DNA from: Roseiarcus sp963822215
Lineage (GTDB): Bacteria > Pseudomonadota > Alphaproteobacteria > Rhizobiales > Beijerinckiaceae
Length of the DNA stretch: 64,000 bases
Direction: 5' to 3'
NCBI GenBank assembly: GCA_963822215.1
Contig: CAWGGX010000008.1
Location: 1 to 64,000 of the forward strand
Below the pieces are notes generated by a model, which saw only the letters and a list, made by a program, of their open reading frames with translations, ran no database searches and was not told where the DNA came from. Shown piece by piece: positions 15,562-25,099 of this stretch. How positions within the stretch are numbered: the stretch's first letter is position 1; each line of letters begins with the position of its first letter. The translations under genes were made by a program, and so were the position numbers.

Positions 15562-17051
15562 TCGTGAGCGTCCCGGACATAGACCGGCGCCCGTCAAGGG
15601 CGGCCGCATGGCGGCGCGGGCTGACGCTCGCGGCCCTTGCGCTCAGCCTTGGGCTGGCTGCCTGCGCCTCGGTGGAGCCGCCGCCCGCTCCGGCCAGCTC
15701 CGAACCGGCGCCAGCCGAAGCACGGCCCGCTGCAGCGCCGGTGAGCCCCGAGCGCAAGCGGCTCATCGACGCCTTCGGCGGCGAATTTCACGCGCCTGCG
15801 ACTGAAACCTATCTAAACGGCGTCCTCGGCAAGCTCGCGCAGGCGCCCGAGGCCTCCAGTCAGCCTTATCGGGTCACGCTCCTCGATTCGCCGGTCGTCA
15901 ACGCCTTCGCTCTGCCCTCGGGCGACATCTTCATGACCCGCGGCCTGCTCGCGCTGGCTGACGATACGTCCGAGATCGCCGCCGTGATGGCGCATGAGAT
16001 CGCGCATGTGACCGCGCGCCATGCGGCGCAGCGCGCCGAGTTCGCCAAGACCGCGGCGCTGTTCGCCCGGGTCAACGAGAGGGTGCTGGACCGTTCCCAG
16101 ACGCCGGATGAGGCGGAGGCCCGGTCGCGGCTCTCGATCGCCAGCTTTTCGCGCGAGCAGGAGTTCGAAGCCGATCAGATCGGGATCAAATCCGTGGCGC
16201 GCGCCGGATACGACCCTTACGGCGCGGCGCGGTTCCTGACCGCGCTCGGCGAATGGAGCGCGCTCTCGTCCTCGACCGCGCAGCGGTCCGCCGACCGGCC
16301 GGACATGATGGCCACGCATCCCTCGACCCCGGAGCGGATCGCCCAGGCGGAAGCGGAAGCCCGGCGCCTCGGGCCGCCCGGCGACGGCGTGACCGGGCGC
16401 GACGCCTATCTGGCCGCGATCGACGGCCTGTTGTTCGGCGACGATCCGTCCCAGGGCGTTGTGCGCGGGACCCTGTTCATTCATCCAAAACTCGGATTCG
16501 CTTTCGAGGCGCCAGCCGGCTTTACCCTCGAGAATCAATCCGCCGCGCTCATCGGCGTCGGCGACGGAGGCTCGGAAGCGCTGCGGCTGGACAGCATTCC
16601 GATCTCGGATTCGACCCCCGTCGCCACCGCGATCGCCTCCGGCTGGATCGACGGCGTGAAGACGACGGACGTCGAGACCCTGCAGATCGGCGGGCTGGAC
16701 GCCGCAACCGCGACGGCGCTCGGCAGTCAATGGAGTTTCCGGCTCGGCGCGGTGCGTCTGAACGGCCGGCTCTACCGACTGATCTTTGCCGCTCGGTCGC
16801 TGTCTCCGGCCGTCGACCAGCGCTTTCGCGCATCGCTCCAATCGTTTCATCTGATCAACGCCCACGATTCGGCGCTCGCCGCTTCCGAGACGATCAGGAT
16901 CGTCACGGCCGGCAGCGTCGACACGGCTGACACGATGGCCGCGCGGATGGCGTTCCTGCCGGAGGCGCTCGACCAGTTCCTGATCCTGAACGGCCTCGAG
17001 CGCGGCGCGCCGCTGGTCGCAGGGCAACGCTACAAAGTGGTGGCTCAATGA
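15558..17051 (+). CDS. M48-family metalloprotease, predicted lipoprotein
   Basis: 497 residues. The N-terminus has a basic region, hydrophobic core and lipobox (SLGLAAC, Cys about residue 35), predicting lipid anchoring in the periplasm. The zinc site HEIAHVTARH and the third ligand in SREQEFEADQIGIKSV are intact, as in BepA/LoiP-type peptidases. A C-terminal segment (IRIVTAGSVDTADTMAAR, then QFLILNGLERG) resembles a LysM-like domain. It probably acts in outer-membrane protein quality control. It overlaps the preceding and following genes by 4 bp each. Confidence 0.88.
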   Translation: MIVSVPDIDRRPSRAAAWRRGLTLAALALSLGLAACASVEPPPAPASSEPAPAEARPAAAPVSPERKRLIDAFGGEFHAPATETYLNGVLGKLAQAPEASSQPYRVTLLDSPVVNAFALPSGDIFMTRGLLALADDTSEIAAVMAHEIAHVTARHAAQRAEFAKTAALFARVNERVLDRSQTPDEAEARSRLSIASFSREQEFEADQIGIKSVARAGYDPYGAARFLTALGEWSALSSSTAQRSADRPDMMATHPSTPERIAQAEAEARRLGPPGDGVTGRDAYLAAIDGLLFGDDPSQGVVRGTLFIHPKLGFAFEAPAGFTLENQSAALIGVGDGGSEALRLDSIPISDSTPVATAIASGWIDGVKTTDVETLQIGGLDAATATALGSQWSFRLGAVRLNGRLYRLIFAARSLSPAVDQRFRASLQSFHLINAHDSALAASETIRIVTAGSVDTADTMAARMAFLPEALDQFLILNGLERGAPLVAGQRYKVVAQ

Positions 17052-17695
17052 TGGCGAACGCCCCCGGCGCATCCCGGCGCCGGCTTCCCGGTCGGATCGT
17101 TGCGGCGACGCATAACGCCGGCAAGCTTCGGGAGATCCGTGAGCTCATCGCGCCCCATGGCGTCGAAGCGGCCGGCGCGGCGGACTTGAACCTCGCCGAG
17201 CCGGAGGAGACGGGCGCGACGTTCCGGGACAACGCCGCCATCAAGGCGGAGGCGGCGGCGCGGGCGTCAGGCGAGCCGGCGCTCGCCGACGATTCGGGGC
17301 TTTGCGTCGAGGCGCTGGACGGCGCTCCCGGCATCTATTCGGCGCGTTGGGCGGGCGGCTCCAAAGACTTCGCCGGCGCGATGGCCCGCATCGAGCGAGA
17401 ACTTTTGGCGGCGGGCGCTGCTGAGCCGTGGCGGGCGCATTTCGTCAGCGCGCTGGCGCTCGCCTGGCCGGACGGCCGGACCGAGACGTTCGAGGGCCGT
17501 GTGGACGGCGATCTCGTGTTCCCGCCGCGGGGGACGGCGGGCTTCGGCTATGACCCCATCTTTAGGCCCGACGGCCATGATCGCACCTTCGGCGAGATGA
17601 ACTCGGAGGAGAAGCACGGCATCCCGGCCGACGGCTCGCGCGCGCTGTCGCACCGTGCGCGGGCGTTCCAGGCGTTCGCGCGCCATTGCCTCTAG
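17048..17695 (+). CDS. rdgB: RdgB/HAM1 non-canonical purine NTP pyrophosphatase
   Basis: 215 residues, usual size. The signature IVAATHNAGKLREIREL is the nucleotide-binding N-terminus. ALADDSGLCVEALDGAPGIY carries the catalytic Asp and substrate loop, and GYDPIFRPDGHDRTFGEM with SHRARAFQAF completes the family pattern. It hydrolyses dITP, XTP and related nucleotides to monophosphates, keeping damaged purines out of DNA and RNA. It overlaps the M48 gene (ATGATG) and is the last gene of the coupled trio. In many alphaproteobacteria it instead neighbours rph or hemN. Confidence 0.95.
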   Translation: MMANAPGASRRRLPGRIVAATHNAGKLREIRELIAPHGVEAAGAADLNLAEPEETGATFRDNAAIKAEAAARASGEPALADDSGLCVEALDGAPGIYSARWAGGSKDFAGAMARIERELLAAGAAEPWRAHFVSALALAWPDGRTETFEGRVDGDLVFPPRGTAGFGYDPIFRPDGHDRTFGEMNSEEKHGIPADGSRALSHRARAFQAFARHCL

Positions 17696-17840
17696 GGCGA
17701 TCGAGAGACGCAGTCTCCGCCTCGATCTCGACCGGCTCGAGGACGTTGCGACCCCGAGCCACGGCGCCCCGTTCCGGGAGCGGGCGTCGACGGCGGCGCT
17801 CAAAGGCGCTTGGCATGCCCGCGCCCGTCGGCAAAGGGCA

Positions 17841-18345
17841 TTTTCCGAATTCCCTGCTAGCAGGGAATTTTTTATCGGGCCCTTTTGCGCCCGCGCCGAA
17901 AACTCTTGCAATGTCAGCGCGCTGTCGGTTTGCAATCCGCCGGTTGCGGCCTTGGCTTCCACGAAAACAGGGAATTTGAAACGCGCGTAACAGGGAATTT
18001 ACAGGGCGCGTCGAGCCGGAACAGGGACTCGAACAGGAAGGAAAATCGGGGTTGAAAATCCGCTTCGCCCAGGTTGCATTTCGCCGCCGACCGGGCCCGA
18101 GCGAGGCTCGGCGGACGCGCGGCAAGCGATCAAGCGACCACCGTGCCATGGAGCGCGCGGGCCATGGGGCGCGCCGTCCGCTCAACAGAACGGATGCCAC
18201 CGGCGGCGCTCTGCACCATGAAGATCAACCGCGGGAACGCTGGGTTAGGCCGCCATTCCACGGCGGCAAGGCGACCGACTCTCGTGGCGCCAATCTTTCG
18301 CTCGGCGCCCCCCCAGCCCGTCGGCAGATGGGCGGAGTCGACCCT
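17841..18345 (+). repeat. Dispersed CTAG-palindrome repeat, copy 2 (most complete)
   Basis: Starts with the palindrome containing CCCTGCTAGCAGGG (17848-17869). It continues with TGCAATGTCAGCGCGC, TTTGCAATCCGCCGG, then repeated AACAGGGAATT motifs (17968, 17990) and GGAACAGGGACTCGAACAGG. Toward its far end it has ACCGCGGGAACG-type sequence (18230) and GCCATTCCACGGCGGCAAG. It is inverted relative to copies 1 and 3. Translated fragments such as NSLLAGNF recur as spurious ORFs; I see no real gene. Confidence 0.75.
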
Positions 18346-18717
18346 TTGCTGTCCTTCAAATTCGTCTGGCCGAAAGCCGGCAATGCGCAAGTAGCGGCCG
18401 TTCGCGGGCGGCTGGCCGAACGGCTCATGTCCTACCCTTTGCTGCTGCCCTTCCGCATCGGTCCCGGTACGGGAGGAGTGCGCCAATTACCCCCGTTCAG
18501 TCGCCCGTCGGCGGACGGCCGGAATGGTGAATAGCTGTCGTTCTCCAACGGCGTGACGAAAGGGGTCAATCCGACCCAGAGGGGAGGTTGGGCCGTGTGG
18601 CGTCCTCCATGTCCCGATCATAAGTCGCGGAAACTTGGACGAATGCGTGGCGTCAGTTGGAGCGACCCGCCCGCCGCCCGCGCTAATCCGGCCAAATCAG
18701 CGGCAGGCGTCTTGCGC
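18346..18717. other. Intergenic stretch after repeat copy 2
   Basis: No gene supported. It contains CCTACCCTTTGCTGC (18432), which resembles CCGACCCTTTGCTACC near 55706, and GCGGCCGTTCGCGGG (18396). These look like remnants of further dispersed repeats. Confidence 0.5.
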
Positions 18718-19482
18718 CTACTTGTCGATGAACTCGATCGTCTGCTCCAGCGCGGCGGGCGAAACCCGGAAGAGGCCGGTATAAGGCAAGCCGAATTCAA
18801 AGATCAGGAAGATCGCGAAGGCGATCGACAGAGCCCCGAACGCCAGCGCGGCATGGACCACCCCATTGGGTTCGGCGTAGAGGCCGATGGCGAAAAACAG
18901 CGCCGCCGTCCAGAAGACCAGAATTGCGATGAGGAACCAGGACACCGGCCCGCTCGCCACCTGGAGGGAGATCAGCAATCGCGATTGCTCGACCATGCTG
19001 GAGTAAAGGTTCGCCGTCGCCAGCGCTGCTTTCTGGACGTCAGTCTGCGGTTTCAGCGTCGAAAGATAGTCGGAGATCGCCTGCGCGTTGGCGAGCGGAG
19101 GGCCAACCGTCAGGGCGGCCGGGTCGGGGCTCCCCCCGCCCCAGAACGTTTCGTAGCCTTTGACGATTCCCTCCTTGATCTTGTCCCGCATGGGCTTAGT
19201 TTCCGGCCCGTATTGCCCGAGCGCCTGATCGAGCCGCAAGACCTGGGCGGAGAAGGTCTCCAGATTGGCCTTCTGGGTCGAATAGTAAGCGAAACTGACG
19301 CCGATCAGCGTTCCCAGAACCAGCGCCAGAAGAAGGCTGACCAGGCCCGATACTTGACCGACGACGCTCTTCGACTCTCCCGTCTTGTGCGCCTCCGTCA
19401 GGCGCGACTGGAGAAACAGCCCGGCGTATCCAGCGGCCATGAACACAATGAAAATGACGATGCAGATGAAGAGGATATTCAT
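18718..19482 (-). CDS. Membrane protein of the DUF4239 (bestrophin-like) type
   Basis: 254 residues. Two hydrophobic helices open the protein (NILFICIVIFIVFMAAGYAG and VSGLVSLLLALVLGTLIGVS). A soluble helical middle follows (residues about 70-170), then two more membrane helices (VSWFLIAILVFWTAALFFAI and ALAFGALSIAFAIFLIFEFG). This 2+2 layout with a helical middle is what DUF4239 proteins show. Function is unknown. It stands alone, with the porin gene 80 bp downstream in the direction of higher coordinates on the same strand. Confidence 0.7.
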   Translation of the reverse strand: MNILFICIVIFIVFMAAGYAGLFLQSRLTEAHKTGESKSVVGQVSGLVSLLLALVLGTLIGVSFAYYSTQKANLETFSAQVLRLDQALGQYGPETKPMRDKIKEGIVKGYETFWGGGSPDPAALTVGPPLANAQAISDYLSTLKPQTDVQKAALATANLYSSMVEQSRLLISLQVASGPVSWFLIAILVFWTAALFFAIGLYAEPNGVVHAALAFGALSIAFAIFLIFEFGLPYTGLFRVSPAALEQTIEFIDK

Positions 19483-19562
19483 CGGGCATGGCCCTCCCAG
19501 CGGCGCCGAATTGCGCCAAGAACCCTAGCGGACTGTCGGGGGATTTCAAACTCGACGCCGGC

Positions 19563-20993
19563 TCAAAACTGCACCCGGACGCCGGCCGTTGGAGCGAGGT
19601 TGATGTGGTACAGATATCCGCTCGCCAGACCCCCGGTGACCTGGGACCACATCACGCCGCCGTATAGATCGACGCGCTTTGTCGGGCGATAGTCGATCAT
19701 GGCGGACACCGCGTTCAGCGAGCCGCGGCAACTCGATGCGGACAACCCCCCGTCCGTGCACGCGGCCGTGTTATAGTCGTTCTGATAATAGTGGTAGTAA
19801 GCGCCATTCACGTCGAGGTCGTCGCGTATCGCCAGGCGCAATCCAGTCCAGAACACTCGCAATATCTTATTGTTTGCGTAGGCGGTGGAGGTGACGTACC
19901 CCGGCAGGACAGTGTAGTCTCCAAGGGTCGTAAAACCGTTTGGATAGGCGTCGCTCGGATTTTGGAACAGAATATATTGGAATCCGCCAAAAATCGTCAC
20001 GATGTTATATTTGTATTTTGCTAAAAGGGCGCCGGCGGTGTTGTTGGACAGCGTCGCCTTCAGATCGTCAACGCCGACTCCGGACGGCAACGGATATTCG
20101 CCGAAGTTCGACAGCGATACGGCATCCTTGACCTTGCTACCGACGGCGTCGAAAGAAAATCCGCCGAAGTCGCCGCCGATCTGCGCATCAAAGGCGCCAT
20201 TCGATCCGTTGCCCTGGTCGTAGCCGCCAAACTGGTAGAGCGCGGCCAAACGAAACGGACCGATGCTCGCCCGATATTGAACCGAGGTGTTGTAGCGGGC
20301 GTTCTCGGTGTCGCCTGCGCCCGCGACCGTGTTCGAGGCGCCGACCACCGAAAAGGCGGGCGCGGCGCCCATCGCGTCATATCGGCCCAAGCCGTCCAAT
20401 ATGAGGAAGTCGTGCCGCCCGACGGTCACCTCGCCGAAGGTCCGATTGCTGATCCCGGCATAGGCGATGGTGTTGAAGATCTGCCCTGCGCGGCTGGAGT
20501 CCCCGTTTGCGCTTTGAAATTCGAGCGCGGCGAGGTTGTTCTGGACCAGGGATCTGGGACCGTTGGCCAATTGCGGGTAATAGGGGTTGAAACCTGTCTG
20601 GAAATTGAACACCAGCGACCAGTCGGGCGCGATCGGTTCGTCACCCTTCAAGCCGACATTCGACTGGCCGAGCCCGTTCGGCAATATCGTGGCGCCAGAG
20701 CCATTGCTGTTCTTCGAGATGAGCGTTTCGACTCCGTTGGAATAGGCGCCGTTGAACGGGACTCCATGCGTCTCATAGCCTGCGCCGACGTCGATCCTCC
20801 CATAGAGCGTGATGCCGTTCCACGTCAGCGGGCATTCCTCATCGCTCGCCAGGAGATAGTCGGCGAGGCTGGCGAAGCACGACGGTGGCGAAGCCGGCGC
20901 GGGCGCTTGCGTCGGCAGATCGGCGGCCTGCCCGCCGCACACCAACGATACCAGCGCCGTCCCGCCGAGGAGAAAGAGCCCAACCCGCCTCAT
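19563..20993 (-). CDS. Outer-membrane porin (Gram-negative porin type)
   Basis: 476 residues from ATG 20993, which has GGGG 7 bp upstream; the longer frame would begin with TTG. The signal peptide is MRRVGLFLLGGTALVSLVCG, cleaved near GQAADLP. The mature N-terminus LTWNGITLYGRIDVGAGYET is the first beta strand typical of porin_4 / OmpC-like trimeric porins. It ends in the outer-membrane sorting residue Phe (VRVQF). A Cys pair in the N-terminal extension (PPSCFASLADYLLASDEECP) resembles rhizobial Omp2b-type porins. Expected role is general diffusion of small solutes. Confidence 0.85.
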   Translation of the reverse strand: MRRVGLFLLGGTALVSLVCGGQAADLPTQAPAPASPPSCFASLADYLLASDEECPLTWNGITLYGRIDVGAGYETHGVPFNGAYSNGVETLISKNSNGSGATILPNGLGQSNVGLKGDEPIAPDWSLVFNFQTGFNPYYPQLANGPRSLVQNNLAALEFQSANGDSSRAGQIFNTIAYAGISNRTFGEVTVGRHDFLILDGLGRYDAMGAAPAFSVVGASNTVAGAGDTENARYNTSVQYRASIGPFRLAALYQFGGYDQGNGSNGAFDAQIGGDFGGFSFDAVGSKVKDAVSLSNFGEYPLPSGVGVDDLKATLSNNTAGALLAKYKYNIVTIFGGFQYILFQNPSDAYPNGFTTLGDYTVLPGYVTSTAYANNKILRVFWTGLRLAIRDDLDVNGAYYHYYQNDYNTAACTDGGLSASSCRGSLNAVSAMIDYRPTKRVDLYGGVMWSQVTGGLASGYLYHINLAPTAGVRVQF

Positions 20994-21086
20994 GCGACGC
21001 CCCACGATGAATTCCAATAAACGCGCCTCGATCAGAACAGGCGCTGGCCGCCTTGGCCGGTTCGAAAGCGCGCGTCTCGGGGGCGC

Positions 21087-21883
21087 TTAGAAGGCGTACG
21101 TGACGTCGAATTCCGGCCCTTGCATATTCTCGTTAAAACGGAAGCTGCCGCCGCCGGTGTTGGCGGGGGTCTGATAGTAGGCATAGAAGACGCGATAGCC
21201 CAGGCTCGTCGTAACGGACTGGTTCCACTTGTATCCGACCGCCCCATAGCCCTGCGCCGTCGCGCTCCCGTGGTAGCCGCCGACATCCCCCGCGAAATCG
21301 ATGAACCATTTGTCGTCGATGCGATGGCGTGCTTTTACTCCGACGATCTCGTCAACCCACTCCTTCCCCTGCGATGCGAGACGGGAATATCCGGCAAAGG
21401 GCGCCTGCAAGTCGATCGAGCCGTTCAGGTTGAAATAGCGCGCGCCGAGGGTTCCGTACACGCTCCAATCGGGATTTCGCCGTAGGCCGTGGCGAACGTC
21501 TGGTTGAGGGTCAGGCCGGCGTTCGCGCTGAAAACTCCCTCACCCCCTTTGAGGAGGCCCAGGCGAACCCAGAAGAGGCTCAGGCCGACAATGAAGTTGT
21601 CGTTGTAGGCGACCGCGCTCACCGGGACCAAGCCTTCGAGATGCGGGAGAAGCTGGAAGATGTTGGCGTAGACGGGGAGGGACGGAAGGTTGCGTATGCC
21701 CATGCTGGTGCTCAGGCTCGGCGCCCAGCCGTTGATCGTCGCCTCAAAATGCGAGGTCGCGGGAAGGACGGGCTCGGGAATGGGCGCGGGCGCGGGCTTC
21801 GTCGTTGGCAGATCGGCCGCGAAGGCCGGCGCCGCGGAGGCGACGCCGACCGGAACGAAAATCGCTCGTGCAATTGTTCTCAT
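21087..21883 (-). pseudogene. Outer-membrane beta-barrel protein, frameshifted
   Basis: The first frame starts MRTIARAIFVPVGVASAAPA, a signal peptide ending FAADLPTTKPAPAP, and runs to TLNQTFATAYGEIP. The rest is in another frame (NPDWSVYGTLGARYFNLNGS to FDVTYAF, stop at 21087). The shift lies within 21461-21490. The C-terminal Phe and alternating residues are those of a barrel of the omp-beta-brl type. Signal peptide and proline-rich linker resemble those of the neighbouring porin. Confidence 0.75.
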
Positions 21884-21988
21884 TTGCGCCCCCCCAAATT
21901 AGGCCGATGCGTCTTCGAGTTCAGCCGAAAAGTGATCGAATGGGTCGGGGATTCATGACCAACCGCCAATCCAGCAAGCTGCCTGCGA

Positions 21989-23806
21989 TCACACCCCGGC
22001 CGGCCAGATTGGCCACTGGAAGCCGTCGGGCAGGTTGCCGGCGTCGTAGAGACTCTGGGTGAGCTTATTGTGCAGGCGCGCCCATTCTCTCTTCACATCC
22101 GCGGTTGGCGCGCCATGGAGGAGATTATTCATCTGACCAGGATCGCTCTGGATATTGTAGAGCTCATATTCCACATAGGCCGGGGGCATCGACTTCGCCA
22201 TGGCGCCGGCATTCCCCCCTGCGGCGGAATCCGGGGGTTTGCCCCCTCCGCCATCCAGGCTGAAATAGGCCGCGTACATCCAGTCGCCCTCGCGCATGGC
22301 CCGGATGTGACTGTTTGGAGCCGTGGGCGGAACGAAGAACACGTCATCGAATGAGAACAGCGTGTGGTCTTGCACTGACTTTGACGGGTCTTGCATGACC
22401 GGAACGATGCTCTTGCCGATGCCGTAGGACTCCGCATCGCGAACGCCGGCGAGATCGAGGATCGTCGGCAGGAGATCGCGGTGATCATAAAACGCCATCG
22501 TCTCGAGCGGCTCCGGATAGAGCCTCCGATTGTGCACGATCAGCGGGACGTGGATCATTTCCTCGTAGGCCGTGTAGGCCTTCTCGCGAAACCCGTGCGA
22601 CAGCCCGCCCTCGCCATGATCGGCAAAGCGCAGGATGATCGTATTGTCCATGAATCCGGTTTCCTCGAGCGTGTCGAGGACGGTCGTGATCTGCTTGTCG
22701 ACGACCTTATGCAGATAGGCATAGAAGTTGATGTACTCCTCTTGCGCCTCCGGCCCGTCCAGCGGAGCGAATTTGTCGTAATTGTCGCGCGCCAACTTTT
22801 GGATGCTCGGCTTGGTCGACAAGTCATCGGCATAGTTGGGCGGCAGCTTGATGCCGAGATGGGCGAAGTCCTCAAGCTTGTAGCCGACCTGTTGCCAGGC
22901 CGGCGGCGTGATCAGGTTGCCGGGGTAGGCTCCGATGTCATGCGGATTGACCAGCGACACGAACAGGCAGAAGGGATTGGACGATCCTTTGCGGCCTTGC
23001 AGGAACTCGACGACGCTTTCGCCGCCGACCCCGGGTATGTGTCCGGGCGTCGCATTGACAGTCCCGGATACATATCGACCGTCGTTGTTCGGGTTGCCGC
23101 CGCCGGCCGTGTTGTTCCCGTTGAAGACGCCGAACGGAGTTCCCTGCGCCTGCTGAATGGCGGTGCCCGCATCCGGCGGGTTCCAGCCGGACCACCCCCA
23201 ATTCGCCTCCATGACCTTGATGTCGGCGGGGCCCCAATCTTCGCCGCCGTTGCCTGGGGCGGCGTTCGAGGCGTAGCTCAAGTGCCACTTGCCCTTCCAC
23301 ACCACGTCGTAACCGGCGTGCTCCTTGAGCAGAGTAGCGATGGTCGCCTGGCGATTCTGGTGGATCAGTCCGGGCCACAGGACGGCGGTCGACGGAACGC
23401 GATTGATCGGCGCGAAGCGTCCCGTCTGGATCACGCCTCGCGAGGGCGAGCATTCGCAGGCGGCGGTATAGGCGCGCAGGAAATAGAGGCCGTTGCGCTT
23501 GAGCCGCTGCAACGACGGAAGGTTCTGTTCCGCCCATCCCGCCGGCCAATGCATATGGTGGCGCTCCTGGTCGGTCATAATCACGACGATGTTCGGCGCC
23601 CGCGGGACGATGACCGATTGACTTGCAACCATCGGCGCGGCGACGCCTCGCGATGCGCCAACGGCTGCAGCGGCAAGGCCAGCTCCTCCCGCTTGCAGTA
23701 AGCGCCGTCGCGTGGTGGCGCCAGATGCGCTGCTGGTCGGTGAAGCGTTTCCGCCGACAGAATTCTTGCTCATTTCACTGCGATCGACCGGCGTTTTCTC
23801 ATCCAT
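21989..23806 (-). CDS. Tat-exported arylsulfatase-type sulfatase
   Basis: 605 residues from ATG 23806, chosen because TGGGAG lies 8 bp upstream; the open frame extends to 23962. A long N-terminus leads to a Tat signal (TTRRRLLQAGGAGLAAAAVG). The sulfatase fold follows: NIVVIMTDQERHH metal site, CSPSR at about residue 119 (Cys to be converted to formylglycine), WKGKWHL, SLVNPHDIG and FADHGEGG. Substrate unknown; it would hydrolyse sulfate esters in the periplasm. Folding before Tat export fits cytoplasmic Cys maturation by an FGE enzyme. It is transcribed divergently from the AraC regulator. Confidence 0.87.
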   Translation of the reverse strand: MDEKTPVDRSEMSKNSVGGNASPTSSASGATTRRRLLQAGGAGLAAAAVGASRGVAAPMVASQSVIVPRAPNIVVIMTDQERHHMHWPAGWAEQNLPSLQRLKRNGLYFLRAYTAACECSPSRGVIQTGRFAPINRVPSTAVLWPGLIHQNRQATIATLLKEHAGYDVVWKGKWHLSYASNAAPGNGGEDWGPADIKVMEANWGWSGWNPPDAGTAIQQAQGTPFGVFNGNNTAGGGNPNNDGRYVSGTVNATPGHIPGVGGESVVEFLQGRKGSSNPFCLFVSLVNPHDIGAYPGNLITPPAWQQVGYKLEDFAHLGIKLPPNYADDLSTKPSIQKLARDNYDKFAPLDGPEAQEEYINFYAYLHKVVDKQITTVLDTLEETGFMDNTIILRFADHGEGGLSHGFREKAYTAYEEMIHVPLIVHNRRLYPEPLETMAFYDHRDLLPTILDLAGVRDAESYGIGKSIVPVMQDPSKSVQDHTLFSFDDVFFVPPTAPNSHIRAMREGDWMYAAYFSLDGGGGKPPDSAAGGNAGAMAKSMPPAYVEYELYNIQSDPGQMNNLLHGAPTADVKREWARLHNKLTQSLYDAGNLPDGFQWPIWPAGV

Positions 23807-23990
23807 GTTCCGCACTCCCAACATGAGCGAACAGCGCATTTGCCGCCGCGGCCGCGCCAACGAAATGATTTGACCACGGCAGCTTCTTGGCCGCTTGCGA
23901 TTTTGCGACAAGCTTACAAAATCAATATTGCTCTTCAATGGCGCCGCGCCGCCTTGCTCCATCCGGGCGATCGACGGACCGAGGGAGATT

Positions 23991-25079
23991 TTGCAGGACG
24001 TGCCTGAGGGACAACAACGTATCGGGCCTTTCGCGGAGGCGCCTCAGCTCCTCCGGGAGCTTGGCGTTGACCCCGCCGACGTTGCAGCTGACGTCGGGCT
24101 TGACCTTGCCGTGTTCCGCAATCCCGAGAATGCCATCCCCTTCACCGCGGCGGGCAAGCTGCTCCAGGTGGGCGCGATGCGAACCGGATGCGCCCATTTT
24201 GGCCTTCTGCTCGGGCAACGCTCCGACACAAGGAGCTTGGGTCTCGTCGGCAATTTGATGCGGAATGCGCCGACCTTGGGCCGGGCGCTGCAGGACCTCG
24301 TCGAGAACCTGCACCGCTATGTGCGGGGCGGCGTGTGGTACCTGGCGGTGCGCGACGGCGTAGCCTTGATCGGCTATGCGATCCACCAGCGGGGAACCGA
24401 GGGCGTCGACCATTTCTGCGATGGAACGATGGCGTTCGCATTCAACGGAATCCGGGAACTGTGCGGGGCGTTGCCGGACGAAGTGCTTCTGGCGCGCAAG
24501 CCGCCATCCGATGTCCAACCGTATCACCGCCTCTTTCAGGTCCCCGTCAGGTTCGACGCCGAGCAGACGGCGCTCGTCTTCCCCGCCGGCCAAATGGAAC
24601 ATCCTGTGCCCGGCGCCGATTCCCGTCAACGCGCGATCCTGGAAGAATCGGTCGCGAAGTATTGGGCGGTCGCTCTGCCCAACGTAGCCGACCAGGTCGT
24701 TCGGCTCCTTCGCCCGCGCGTCCTCTTCGGCGACTTCGACTTGGAGACGGTGGCGCGCCGCCTGACGATGCATCCGCGAGCGCTGAACCGCCGCCTGAAA
24801 GCGGAGGGTACGACATTCCGCAAGCTTTTGAACGAAGTGCGCTTCGAGGTCGCAGGGCAGTTGCTCCTCGGCACGCGCTTGGGCGTGACCGATATCGCCG
24901 CTGCTTTGGGCTATGCCGACATAAGCGCGTTCAGCCACGCGTTCAGCCGGATGGCAGGGGCGCCGCCGCATACGTGGCGTGTCTCAGGCGGCGGGTCGGA
25001 TTGCTCCGAGCCGCGCGAGTTGACGGCTTCTGCCCAGCGACCTCGGGGAAAGCGGTCGGCCGCGCTTCGGCCTTCTTGA
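23991..25079 (+). CDS. AraC-family transcriptional regulator (OruR/ArgR-like)
   Basis: No ATG is available near the 5' end. TTG 23991 with GAGGGAG upstream and GTG 24000 are the best starts, though the frame is open from 23895. The N-terminal half (PFAEAPQLLRELGVDPADVA, then LLLGQRSDTRSLGLVGNLM) matches the arabinose-binding-like domain of OruR/PchR-like regulators. The C-terminal HTH_18 has both helix-turn-helix units: LETVARRLTMHPRALNRRLK, then VTDIAAALGYADISAFSHAF. It sits divergently from the sulfatase with about 90-190 bp between starts, so it may regulate it. Confidence 0.85.
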   Translation: MQDVPEGQQRIGPFAEAPQLLRELGVDPADVAADVGLDLAVFRNPENAIPFTAAGKLLQVGAMRTGCAHFGLLLGQRSDTRSLGLVGNLMRNAPTLGRALQDLVENLHRYVRGGVWYLAVRDGVALIGYAIHQRGTEGVDHFCDGTMAFAFNGIRELCGALPDEVLLARKPPSDVQPYHRLFQVPVRFDAEQTALVFPAGQMEHPVPGADSRQRAILEESVAKYWAVALPNVADQVVRLLRPRVLFGDFDLETVARRLTMHPRALNRRLKAEGTTFRKLLNEVRFEVAGQLLLGTRLGVTDIAAALGYADISAFSHAFSRMAGAPPHTWRVSGGGSDCSEPRELTASAQRPRGKRSAALRPS

Positions 25080-25099
25080 GCCGCCGCCGGCGGTTTGGG

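Noticed and set aside
17655..17990. Frames reading NSLLAGNF or FPASREF in the repeats at 9.6, 17.8, 44.0 and 54.5 kb
   Set aside because: They are translations of the dispersed repeat palindrome, in several frames and both strands, so not genes.
22391..23701. 436-residue plus-strand frame within the sulfatase
   Set aside because: Antisense shadow in GC-rich coding DNA; no recognisable domain.
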